Assembly: GCA_031258355.1 (NCBI GenBank)
Contig: JAIRMZ010000036.1
Coordinates: 1 to 7,333, forward strand
DNA from: Holosporales bacterium
Lineage (GTDB): Bacteria > Pseudomonadota > Alphaproteobacteria > UBA3830 > JAIRMZ01
Direction of reading: 5' to 3'
DNA length: 7,333 bases
Of the stretch, positions 1 through 5,500 are shown piece by piece. Numbering within the stretch: position 1 is the first letter of the stretch; every line of letters begins with the position of its first letter. The notes under the pieces are model-generated. The model made no database searches, was not told the origin of the DNA, and saw nothing but the letters and a program-made list of their open reading frames with translations. The translations under genes were made by a program, and so were the position numbers.

Positions 1-69
1 CCGTGGTCGAAGAGCGATATCCGGGGCATCTTGAGGTGTTTCCGCCGGGGAAAGGAAGGTGTCATGCAT
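1..69 (-). CDS. ruvB: RuvB, Holliday junction branch-migration ATPase (N-terminal fragment)
   Basis: Only the first 23 codons lie in the window; the gene continues off the left edge. The ATG is at 69-67, three bases after the ruvA stop. The peptide begins MHDTFLSPAE and ends ALRPR, matching the conserved RuvB N-terminus in which a variable acidic leader precedes an (A/S)(L/I)RP(R/K) motif and then a 'L.EF.GQ' segment, which here would be outside the window. RuvB is the hexameric AAA+ motor that works with RuvA to migrate Holliday junctions. The call rests on this short motif plus the position directly behind ruvC-ruvA, which is the usual order. No strong ribosome site is visible, so translation is probably coupled to ruvA. 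Confidence 0.88.
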   Translation of the reverse strand, partial: MHDTFLSPAETPQDAPDIALRPR

Positions 70-72
70 GGC

Positions 73-678
73 TTACGTTTCTTTCCCTGGAGATAAAAAG
101 CGCAAACTTTCTCGAAAAAGCTCCTCAAAGGCTATTTGGGGATGCTCGGTACGGATCCTGTTTGCCACCTCAAAAGCCTCTGCGCGTCGATACCCCAAAT
201 GCGCTAGTGCCGAAAGGACATCTTGTAAGAGTGTATCCGCTGGGCCTCCTGATACGGTGGAGGAAATTAGAGAAAAGGACATGTTTTTGTCCTTTAGCTC
301 ATTGATTAAGCGTCGGGCCAGCTTGGGTCCCACGCCTTCCGCCTGGCATAGAACGGTGGGTTCCTGGTGAAGAAGTGCTTCGTACAGGCGTTCCACACCC
401 AAAGTGGACAAGATTCCGAGGGCCACCTTGGGGCCGATACCTTGAACGGAAGTGAGAAGCCGAAAAGTCGCCCGTTCTTGCTCTTCAGAAAATCCATACA
501 AGAACCATCCGTCTTCACGCACAATGAGTTCTGTCAGGATGTGAGCTGTGGCGCCGAATGTCCGGTTTTTCTCCAATGTTTGGTTTGTGCAAGCGATTTT
601 ATACCCAACGCCCCCCACATCGAGGATAAGCTCTTCCTCCCTTTGCGTTTCCACAGTTCCTCTTAGGTGGGTGATCAC
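73..678 (-). CDS. ruvA: RuvA, Holliday junction DNA-binding subunit
   Basis: A complete 201-residue protein, the family's usual length. RuvA binds four-way junctions as a tetramer and loads the RuvB motor. The N-terminal OB-fold carries the hallmark LRGTV and VGGVGYK (residues 21-27). The acidic pin that keeps duplex arms apart is present as VREDGWFLYGF, with E55 and D56. Two helix-hairpin-helix motifs follow: VQGIGPKVALGIL (78-90) and AEGVGPKLARRL (113-124). After a flexible linker, residues about 147-195 form the small C-terminal domain that contacts RuvB (LQDVLSALAHLGYRRAEA). The start is GTG at 678-676, which overlaps the ruvC stop as GTGA, a layout typical of translational coupling. The stop is TAA, three bases before ruvB. 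Nothing is missing or unusual in the protein. Confidence 0.97.
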   Translation of the reverse strand: MITHLRGTVETQREEELILDVGGVGYKIACTNQTLEKNRTFGATAHILTELIVREDGWFLYGFSEEQERATFRLLTSVQGIGPKVALGILSTLGVERLYEALLHQEPTVLCQAEGVGPKLARRLINELKDKNMSFSLISSTVSGGPADTLLQDVLSALAHLGYRRAEAFEVANRIRTEHPQIAFEELFRESLRFLSPGKET

Positions 679-1205
679 CAGGATGCCTCTTTAATGGTAT
701 AGGAACGAATATTTTGGTGGTGTGCATGGCATATCGCAATAGCCAGTGCATCTGCCGCATCCTTTCGGACAGAGCCAACACGTGGAAGAAGGCGTTGGAC
801 CATGAGGGCGATTTGGTCCTTCGTGGCATGACCCACCCCAACCACTGTTTTTTTGACACGTGTCGCTGCGTACTCGGAAACAGGAATCTTATGCTGTGCC
901 GGGACAAGCAGGGCTACTCCTCGCGCCATTCCAAGCTTCAGAGCGGAGAGGGGATTGTTATTGACAAACGTCTTTTCAATGGCGGCCTCGTGAGGGCGGT
1001 ACTTTTCAAGGACAAAGGAAAGCTCCTCGTGGATTTGGCAAAGGCGCAAAGAAAAGGGAAGGCGTACGGAAGTAGTAATAACCCCTTGCGCGAGGGGAGA
1101 AAGGGTATTGTTACAGAAAGTGATAAGGCCCCATCCTGTCGCGTTGAGGCCGGGATCGATACCAAGAATGCGTAGGCAGGAAGAAGGAGCGCTAGGATAG
1201 GTCAC
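675..1205 (-). CDS. ruvC: RuvC, Holliday junction resolvase
   Basis: A 176-residue RNase H-fold endonuclease that cuts Holliday junctions symmetrically after RuvAB branch migration. All four metal-binding acidic residues are visible: D17 in ILGIDPG, E77 in AAIEKTF, and D149 and D152 in KDAADALAIAICH. The substrate-contact segment VNNNPLSALKLGMARG is also conserved. The GTG start at 1205 lies inside the end of yebC, giving a 14-base overlap in another frame, with no good ribosome site, so reinitiation after yebC is likely. The roughly 11 residues before ILGIDPG are longer than in E. coli RuvC, and no closer ATG, GTG or TTG exists in frame, which supports this start. The stop overlaps the ruvA start by four bases (675-678). 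Confidence 0.96.
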   Translation of the reverse strand: MTYPSAPSSCLRILGIDPGLNATGWGLITFCNNTLSPLAQGVITTSVRLPFSLRLCQIHEELSFVLEKYRPHEAAIEKTFVNNNPLSALKLGMARGVALLVPAQHKIPVSEYAATRVKKTVVGVGHATKDQIALMVQRLLPRVGSVRKDAADALAIAICHAHHQNIRSYTIKEASW

Positions 1206-1938
1206 TCAGGAGCTCAGGCGGAAAATCAGCATCCGTCATGACGGTTTGGACATCATCATTATCCTCAAGCACGTCTATTAATTTGAGAAGGGTACGTCCT
1301 GTCTCTGGAGAAACAGGGAGTAGGGCTTTAGGACGCCAAATAGGGCGCGCGGCCCGAGGCTCTCCGAGCTTAGCGATAAAGGCATCACGCACAGTGCCTA
1401 GATTTTCGAGAGCACAGAAGACTTCGAAGCCTTCTTCTCCTTCTGTGATATCCTCAGCCCCGCACTCGAGAGCCATGTCAAAAAGAGCGTCCAAGGACGA
1501 GGCTTCTCGCGGAAATAAGAGATACCCGAGATGATCGAATTTATAGCTCACGCTGTTGGTTTCCCCGATCGAGCCACCGAATTTGTTGAAAGCCGCACGG
1601 ACCTCTGCAGAAGTCCGATTGCGATTATCTGTCAGACTTTCGATGATCAGCGCGACACCTGCAGGCCCATAGCCTTCGTAACGAACTTCTTGGTAGGTCG
1701 CGGTATCATCGTTACCAAGCGCCTTTTTAATCGCGCGCTCTACGGTGTCTTTCGGCATATTCGCTTCTCTGGCTGAAATCCAGGCGGCGCGCAGCTGAGG
1801 GTTACTCTCCTTATCCGCTCCCCCTGTTTTCACGGCCACCGTGATCTCTCGGATGACTTTCGTGAAAACTTTGGCACGTTTCGCATCCTGTGCGCCTTTG
1901 CGGTACATGATGTTCTTGAACTGAGAATGCCCTGACAT
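1192..1938 (-). CDS. yebC: YebC/TACO1-family protein
   Basis: A 248-residue protein, full length for the family (about 240-250). It opens MSGHSQFKNIMYRKGAQDAK, the recognisable YebC N-terminus. Inside it has NMPKDTVERAIKKA (60-73), RYEGYGPAGVALIIESLTDN (86-105) and NRTSAEVR (107-114), and near the C-terminus IDVLEDNDDVQTV (211-223). Members were first called transcriptional regulators (PmpR) and have more recently been linked to helping ribosomes through difficult peptide sequences, so the exact role here is not fixed by sequence. The reading frame extends nine codons further upstream to 1965, but I chose the ATG at 1938 because the family begins there and GGAG lies six bases before it (1945-1948). 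It is the first gene of the yebC-ruvCAB cluster. Confidence 0.95.
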   Translation of the reverse strand: MSGHSQFKNIMYRKGAQDAKRAKVFTKVIREITVAVKTGGADKESNPQLRAAWISAREANMPKDTVERAIKKALGNDDTATYQEVRYEGYGPAGVALIIESLTDNRNRTSAEVRAAFNKFGGSIGETNSVSYKFDHLGYLLFPREASSLDALFDMALECGAEDITEGEEGFEVFCALENLGTVRDAFIAKLGEPRAARPIWRPKALLPVSPETGRTLLKLIDVLEDNDDVQTVMTDADFPPELLSDLS

Positions 1939-1944
1939 CGCCTT

Positions 1945-1948
1945 CTCC
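1945..1948 (-). promoter_or_regulatory. Ribosome binding site of yebC
   Basis: GGAG, within GGAGAAGG, six bases before the ATG at 1938. It decides the start against the longer in-frame extension to 1965. Confidence 0.75.
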
Positions 1949-1980
1949 AAAAAGCAAGATTCCAAATTATGGTCGAAATT

Positions 1981-2020
1981 TTCCGAAGGCGGAAGAGGTG
2001 AAGATCATCATCTTACCTCT
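1981..2020 (-). other. Tandem hairpins between the transporter ATPase gene and yebC
   Basis: Two adjacent inverted repeats are seen directly. The larger (1994-2020) pairs GAGGTGAAGAT (1995-2005) with ATCTTACCTC (2010-2019), ten base pairs with one bulged base and a four-base loop, and starts right at the transporter gene's stop codon. The smaller (1981-1994) pairs TTCCG with CGGAA around a four-base loop, and in minus-strand RNA it is followed by AATTT rather than a clean U-run. They could act as a weak terminator, an attenuator or a 3'-end protecting structure separating the transporter genes from yebC-ruvCAB. The poor U-tract makes a strong intrinsic terminator unlikely. Confidence 0.45.
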
Positions 2021-2697
2021 CATTCTTTATGAGAAAAGATCGTGGTATATCGCTCTTTCAGGGAAGAGGTATCGCAAGGTTCCTCGTCGGCAACAACATG
2101 TCCTTCTTTGAGGAAAACAACCCTTGTGGCGATTTGTGCCAGAAACTCCAGGTCATGCGAAGCAAGAACCATCGTCACCCCTAAAGCGCAAACCGATTGG
2201 AGTAAGGAGACGACTTCCGTTGTTGTAACGATATCGAGCCCCGAGGTCGGTTCGTCGCACAGGAGGATATCTGGCTGCCCCATCAAACAACGCGCTAAGG
2301 CAACCCGTTGCTTCTGCCCTCCGGAGAGATGCATAGGAAAAACCGAGGATTTTGCCGAAATTTTTAGCTGTTCCAACACTTTTTGCGCACGCTGTTCGAG
2401 CGCAGCTCCTTTTTCCTTGAGGCGAGGGGCATATAAAATATTTTGCAACACGGTCATGTGAGGAAAAAGCTGAAAGTCTTGGAACATAAAACCGACTTTT
2501 CCCCGACAGGTCACCCCTCCGGCATCGAGGGTATCCAGCCCCTGAATACAGCGAAGAAGAGTCGATTTTCCGCTTCCAGAAGGGCCCACCAAACCTACGA
2601 TGCTGTGCGCCTTGATGGTCAGATCCACCGCCTCCAAGACGCGAACCGTACCAAAACTCTTATAGGCCTGCTGGACGGTGATGAGAGGCGCGCTCAA
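2020..2697 (-). CDS. ABC transporter ATP-binding protein, polar amino-acid uptake type (GlnQ/HisP-like)
   Basis: A 225-residue nucleotide-binding subunit that would power uptake through the adjacent permease. All ATPase motifs are intact: Walker A GPSGSGKST (38-46), Q-loop Q73 in FMFQDFQLFPHMT, signature LSGGQKQR (124-131), Walker B ILLCDEP with D148 and E149, D-loop SGLD (152-155) and H-loop H181. FQLFPHMTVLQN resembles amino-acid importers. The stretch between the Walker A lysine and the Q-loop glutamine is only 29 residues, about 15 fewer than in E. coli GlnQ as I recall it, so the beta subdomain is trimmed. The start is TTG at 2697, 38 bases inside the permease gene, supported by AGGAAG at 2703-2708 with a five-base spacer. 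The actual substrate is not predictable, so I give no gene symbol. Confidence 0.9.
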   Translation of the reverse strand: MSAPLITVQQAYKSFGTVRVLEAVDLTIKAHSIVGLVGPSGSGKSTLLRCIQGLDTLDAGGVTCRGKVGFMFQDFQLFPHMTVLQNILYAPRLKEKGAALEQRAQKVLEQLKISAKSSVFPMHLSGGQKQRVALARCLMGQPDILLCDEPTSGLDIVTTTEVVSLLQSVCALGVTMVLASHDLEFLAQIATRVVFLKEGHVVADEEPCDTSSLKERYTTIFSHKE

Positions 2698-3310
2698 ACT
2701 TTCTTCCTATTTTTTCGATCAGAAGGACAAGAATATAGTAGTATCCCCCAGCGATACAAAGCGGGGTGAAATAAGAGAATTGCTCTGCAGAAAGCATCTG
2801 CGACGCGCGCATAATATCCATTCCGCCAATAACAGAAATAAGGGCTGTTTCCTTGAGGAGCGCGATAATCTCATTGATTAAGGTTGGAAAAATATTGCGA
2901 ACTACTTGAGGAAGAATGATGTCTCTCCACATGTAAAAGCGTGGAATGCCAAGAGTCTGCGCCGCTTCAAATTGACCTTTAGGAAGACTCTCGATCCCTC
3001 CTCGGAGAATCTCTGCCACATAGGCGGCACTGTTCATTCCAAAGGATAAAATCCCTGTCGAAAGCACCTCCATGGGAATATTGAGAAGGGGCAGCACAGC
3101 AAAATAGAGCAGACTCATCTGCAACATAAGCGGGGTGCCCCGAACCAAAGAAACAAACCCTTTAACAAAAGGCGTACAGATGCCGTTATGGCGCAGAATG
3201 GCAAGCACCGTCCCAAATGTGATTCCTAGAAAAAAGCCACCAGTGAGCAATTGCAACGTGAAGGAAATTCCTCTTCCTACATAAACGCAATCAGAAAAGA
3301 ACTCCTCCAT
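2660..3310 (-). CDS. ABC transporter permease, polar amino-acid uptake type (HisM/GlnP-like)
   Basis: A 216-residue inner-membrane protein, normal length for this family. Hydrophobic segments run roughly at residues 13-39, 51-76, 82-102, 140-163 and 182-200, consistent with a five-helix permease. VRGTPLMLQMSLLYF (56-70) is the family's 'RGTPLL.Q' motif. The cytoplasmic coupling loop starts EAAQTLGIPRFYMWRDIILP (115-134), the EAA motif that docks on the ATPase. The start is ATG at 3310, just behind a purine-rich GAGAGGGGG stretch. It ends 38 bases inside the ATPase gene, so the two are surely cotranscribed. No periplasmic binding protein and no second permease are in the window, so the transporter may be a homodimer in the membrane that uses a binding protein encoded elsewhere. 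An overlapping short reading frame precedes it. Confidence 0.92.
   Translation of the reverse strand: MEEFFSDCVYVGRGISFTLQLLTGGFFLGITFGTVLAILRHNGICTPFVKGFVSLVRGTPLMLQMSLLYFAVLPLLNIPMEVLSTGILSFGMNSAAYVAEILRGGIESLPKGQFEAAQTLGIPRFYMWRDIILPQVVRNIFPTLINEIIALLKETALISVIGGMDIMRASQMLSAEQFSYFTPLCIAGGYYYILVLLIEKIGRKFERASHHRPAGL
2703..2708 (-). promoter_or_regulatory. Ribosome binding site for the TTG-started ATPase gene
   Basis: AGGAAG, five bases before the TTG at 2697-2695. It supports an unusual start codon placed inside the upstream permease gene. Confidence 0.65.
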
Positions 3311-3347
3311 TCCCCCTCTCTGTGGGACTCGATACCCGCTCCACCAT
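3291..3347 (-). CDS. Possible 18-codon leader ORF overlapping the permease start
   Basis: An ATG at 3347 sits five bases behind a near-perfect ribosome site, GTAAGGAG (3353-3360), stronger than the one for the permease itself. It encodes MVERVSSPTERGNGGVLF and stops at TGA (3293-3291), 20 bases inside the permease gene in a different frame. This could be a leader peptide that couples translation to the permease, or a chance ORF. It has no run of one amino acid of the kind used in classic attenuation. I do not recognise the peptide, and the coding call is speculative. Confidence 0.3.
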   Translation of the reverse strand: MVERVSSPTERGNGGVLF

Positions 3348-3371
3348 AGGTTCTCCTTACTTTATTGTAAA

Positions 3372-4073
3372 TTAGAAAGGGAGTTGCTTGGCTACGTAGC
3401 GTTTCCATAAGTCCGGCCGGCGCTGTCGCGTTATCGCGCAAGCCTGCTCTTGCCGCCATTGTTGGATAGCCCCATGATTCCCGGAAAGAAGGACGGAAGG
3501 AACAGAGCGGCCCTCCCAGCAGACAGGCGTGGTATACTGCGGATATTCGAGGAGAGGTCCCGTGGCAACATCCAGCGAGTCTTCTTGCAAAGAAGTCGGA
3601 TCCCCAACAACCCCAGGGATCAGACGAACGCTCGCCTCAATAAAGGCTAAGGTCGCGATTTCGCCTCCCATCAAGACATAATCTCCCAAACTGACTTCCC
3701 GGAAGGCGTGTTTCTCCAGAAACCGCACATCAACTCCTTCATAGCGCCCACAAAGAAAGACAATATCGTGCTGCGCAGAAAACTCTTGCCCCATTTCTTG
3801 AGAGAACGGCCTGCCACGCGGAGAAGGGTAAAGAAACAAAGTGCCAGAAGGCACTGAGAACGAGGCGAGGGCGGCCTCCAAAACATCTGGGGCCAAAATC
3901 ATCCCGCAACCCCCTCCGCAGGGAGGGGAATCAACCCGACCTTGACGGGCAAAAGCCTTGATATCTACTACTTGCAAGGTAAAAAGACCTTTTCTTAGCG
4001 CTTTCCCTATAAGAGAAACTCCCAACGGTCCTGGAAAGATTTCAGGGAAAAGCGTTAAGACGGTAATGTGCAT
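3372..4073 (-). CDS. trmD: TrmD, tRNA (guanine-37-N1) methyltransferase
   Basis: A 233-residue SPOUT-fold enzyme that methylates G37 of tRNAs using S-adenosylmethionine, preventing +1 frameshifting. Trefoil-knot segments are visible in order: YPSPRGRPFSQ (82-92), CGRYEGVDVR (108-117), LGDYVLMGGE (129-138) and PSVLLSGNHGAI (192-203). By alignment with E. coli TrmD, catalytic D169 corresponds to D165 in LQEDSL and R154 to R150 in EASVR. The loop usually written P.GGG.GM appears as PCGGGCGM (51-58). The ATG at 4073 overlaps the end of rimM by 19 bases in another frame, and only a weak AGAAG precedes it, so coupling to rimM is likely. The normal downstream partner rplS is absent; a transporter permease follows after 61 bases. 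Confidence 0.97.
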   Translation of the reverse strand: MHITVLTLFPEIFPGPLGVSLIGKALRKGLFTLQVVDIKAFARQGRVDSPPCGGGCGMILAPDVLEAALASFSVPSGTLFLYPSPRGRPFSQEMGQEFSAQHDIVFLCGRYEGVDVRFLEKHAFREVSLGDYVLMGGEIATLAFIEASVRLIPGVVGDPTSLQEDSLDVATGPLLEYPQYTTPVCWEGRSVPSVLLSGNHGAIQQWRQEQACAITRQRRPDLWKRYVAKQLPF

Positions 4074-4651
4074 GAAAAAACTTCTGGTCCGAAGAAAGCC
4101 AAGCTCTCCTCGCTGATAGAGATCTGACGTGCCTTAAGATCGACCTTTTGGACGAATGCCTCTCGAAAAGGAAGCCAAAAGCGGATTTCCGGCAAGGCCT
4201 CCGTGGCCACTTCGAGAAGATCGCCTGCCCCAAAATTCGCTGTATCGGAAATATGACCAATCGTTGCGCCAGAGGCCAGGACCACCGTACAGCCAATTAA
4301 GGCATAGGTATAGAATTCCTCTGGTGCCAAAGCCGGAAGCGCGGATTTGGGCAGGAACAGCGTCTTGGCCCTGAAAGCTTCTGCTTGAGAGCGATCGACA
4401 ACCCCGTCAAGGAAAAGAATAAGGCGCCCTTTGGTCTTAAAAACAAAACGCAGGATCTGAAAAATAGACCCAGCCTCATCCCATAATTTCTGGCCCTTTT
4501 TAAGGTAAGTCGGCGTTGAGAGGAGGATCCTGCCCCAGATTCCGCCCTTTGTCCCATAAGCCGCCCCGAGGGATAGGCAAGGAAGCATCTCTTGTGCAAC
4601 AACAAAACCTTCTCCCCCCTCATCAGACTTTTGGGAAGGCCGTTCTTTCAT
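4055..4651 (-). CDS. rimM: RimM, 16S rRNA processing / 30S maturation factor
   Basis: RimM binds ribosomal protein S19 and assists maturation of the 30S head. The N-terminal barrel starts LSLGAAYGTKGGIWGRI (26-42), matching the family's 'G.ahG.kGev.v' motif. Then comes VVDRSQAEAFRAKTLFLPKSALP (84-106), where 'DR..AE.LrG' is typical. The PRC-barrel domain carries EEFYTYALIG (111-120) and the hallmark NFGAGDLLEV (139-148). With the ATG at 4651 the protein is 198 residues, longer than the usual 170-185, and its first 20 or so residues are hydrophilic and unconserved. An ATG at 4588 would give 177 residues. The upstream ATG has AGGA close in front and lies 12 bases after rpsP, so I keep it, with the start uncertain. 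It overlaps trmD by 19 bases. Confidence 0.92.
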   Translation of the reverse strand: MKERPSQKSDEGGEGFVVAQEMLPCLSLGAAYGTKGGIWGRILLSTPTYLKKGQKLWDEAGSIFQILRFVFKTKGRLILFLDGVVDRSQAEAFRAKTLFLPKSALPALAPEEFYTYALIGCTVVLASGATIGHISDTANFGAGDLLEVATEALPEIRFWLPFREAFVQKVDLKARQISISEESLAFFGPEVFSCTLPS

Positions 4652-4663
4652 GTCCTGAGGACG

Positions 4664-5014
4664 CTAAGTCGGGGAAGACTCAGACTCCGCAGCTTGCTGT
4701 GCGCGCTCTTGTGCTTTTTTCTTTGGAGCAGACTTCTTTGGTGTCTCACGTCGTACCGGCATAGGCAAAAGCCCTGCCCGCCCCAAGAAAAGAGCCACAC
4801 GGTCCGTAGGAAGAGCGCCGACGCTTAGCCAATATTTAACACGCTCCTCCCTGAGGCGCACACGCTGCGGATTCTCATGGGGCAAAAAAGGATCGTAGGT
4901 TCCAACCTTTTCGATGAATCGCCCATCTCGTGGACTACGTTCATCCGCAACTACGACCCTATAGAATGGCTTCTTTTTCGCTCCTGCGCGCGCCAGACGA
5001 ATTTTTACCGCCAT
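4664..5014 (-). CDS. rpsP: 30S ribosomal protein S16
   Basis: A 116-residue ribosomal protein of the 30S body, needed for assembly. It opens MAVKIRLARAGAKKKPFYRV and continues VVADERSPRDGRFIEKVGTY with DPFLP, all diagnostic of S16. RVKYWLSVGALPTDRV (58-73) is the conserved 'yWl..GA.ptdtV' segment. The last 30 or so residues (RRETPKKSAPKKKAQ and onward) form a basic then Ala/Glu/Ser-rich tail of the kind common in alphaproteobacterial S16. The reading frame extends 15 codons upstream, but the family start at ATG 5014, with GAGAGA in front, is preferred. It heads the rpsP-rimM-trmD group. The signal-recognition gene ffh, often just upstream, is replaced by a divergent gene. Confidence 0.97.
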   Translation of the reverse strand: MAVKIRLARAGAKKKPFYRVVVADERSPRDGRFIEKVGTYDPFLPHENPQRVRLREERVKYWLSVGALPTDRVALFLGRAGLLPMPVRRETPKKSAPKKKAQERAQQAAESESSPT

Positions 5015-5040
5015 CGTTCGTTCTCTCTCATCACGAAAAG

Positions 5041-5069
5041 ATCCTAAAGAGAATCGCACGAAAAGTCTA
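5041..5069 (-). promoter_or_regulatory. Weak candidate promoter for rpsP
   Basis: On the minus strand TAGACT (5069-5064) and TAGGAT (5046-5041) are separated by 17 bases. Each matches the sigma-70 consensus at four of six positions and would give a short leader before the ATG at 5014. A second possibility is TATGAT farther upstream, overlapping the rightward promoter near 5128-5133. Neither is strong. A promoter is expected in this divergent spacer because no upstream gene could supply one. Confidence 0.25.
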
Positions 5070-5111
5070 GATCGAAGAGAATCTATTCTTTTTCTTGGGA
5101 AAGGAAAGCGC

Positions 5112-5138
5112 TTGGCATAGAGACAGAAATCATATAAT
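5112..5138 (+). promoter_or_regulatory. Candidate sigma-70 promoter of ihfB-accD
   Basis: A perfect TATAAT (5133-5138) is preceded by TTGGCA (5112-5117), five of six to consensus. The spacer is 15 bases, shorter than the optimal 17. The transcript would begin near 5145, leaving about 30 bases before the ihfB GTG. It lies in the only divergent spacer on this side of the window. Confidence 0.55.
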
Positions 5139-5173
5139 TTAAGAAGGAATGAGCGAAAAAGGGAGGATTTATT

Positions 5174-5458
5174 GTGACACGTGCCGAGCTTATTGCCAAC
5201 CTTACACGGATGTATCCCGGCCTTCCAAAAGGGGTTGTCAACGCTTTGGTCATGCGCATGTTTTCTCTAATTGCCGATGAACTTGTCGAAGGGCGACGGG
5301 TGGAAGTACGTGGGTTCGGGGCTTTTTTCATACGCAAGCGTTCTCCCCGTATGGCGCGCAACCCCAAGACAGGAGAGCGTGTTTCTGTGGGCGCCAAAAG
5401 AGCTCTTGCTTTCCGCCCTGGAAAACGTCTTAAAGAGTGGGTAAATCATCCTGAATAA
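5174..5458 (+). CDS. ihfB: Integration host factor beta subunit (HU/IHF family)
   Basis: A 94-residue nucleoid protein that bends DNA by inserting a proline from each of two beta arms. Seen in order: MTRAELIANL at the start (IHF-beta typically begins MTKSELI), VEVRGFGAFFIRKRSPR (43-59), the arm tip RNPKTG (62-67) with the intercalating proline at P64, and AFRPGKRLKEWVN (79-91), the family's 'F.PGK.L...vN'. Length and N-terminus favour IHF-beta over HU, though a related HU-like paralogue cannot be excluded. The start is GTG at 5174 with GGGAGG (5161-5166) seven bases before it. A TATAAT-bearing promoter lies about 35 bases farther upstream. accD follows after 42 bases on the same strand with no promoter or terminator visible, so cotranscription is likely. 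Confidence 0.88.
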   Translation: MTRAELIANLTRMYPGLPKGVVNALVMRMFSLIADELVEGRRVEVRGFGAFFIRKRSPRMARNPKTGERVSVGAKRALAFRPGKRLKEWVNHPE

Positions 5459-5500
5459 AGAACGTTGACTTCCTGTTAATGTTTCTGCGGGAGGCTTTCT

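Noticed and set aside
714..1175. 153-codon frame on the plus strand opposite ruvC
   Set aside because: It is antisense to a gene with all catalytic residues intact, lacks a ribosome site and has no recognisable domain.
1939..1994. Promoter in front of yebC (CATAAT on the minus strand)
   Set aside because: The -10-like hexamer has no acceptable -35 at 15-19 bases, so I do not annotate it.
2042..2461. 139-codon frame on the plus strand opposite the transporter ATPase gene
   Set aside because: Its sequence is explained as the shadow of conserved ATPase motifs; it is Cys/Arg/Ser-rich without family features.
3311..3371. Terminator after trmD
   Set aside because: Only a 4-bp stem (TTAC/GTAA) is present and no U-tract follows, so read-through into the permease gene is more likely.
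5124..5145. IHF binding site in the ihfB promoter
   Set aside because: AATCAT-N4-TTT has two mismatches to WATCAA-N4-TTR, which is expected often by chance in AT-rich spacer; kept only as a hint.
5459..5500. Separate promoter for accD (TTGACT at 5464-5469)
   Set aside because: No -10-like sequence lies at a workable distance before the GTG at 5501.
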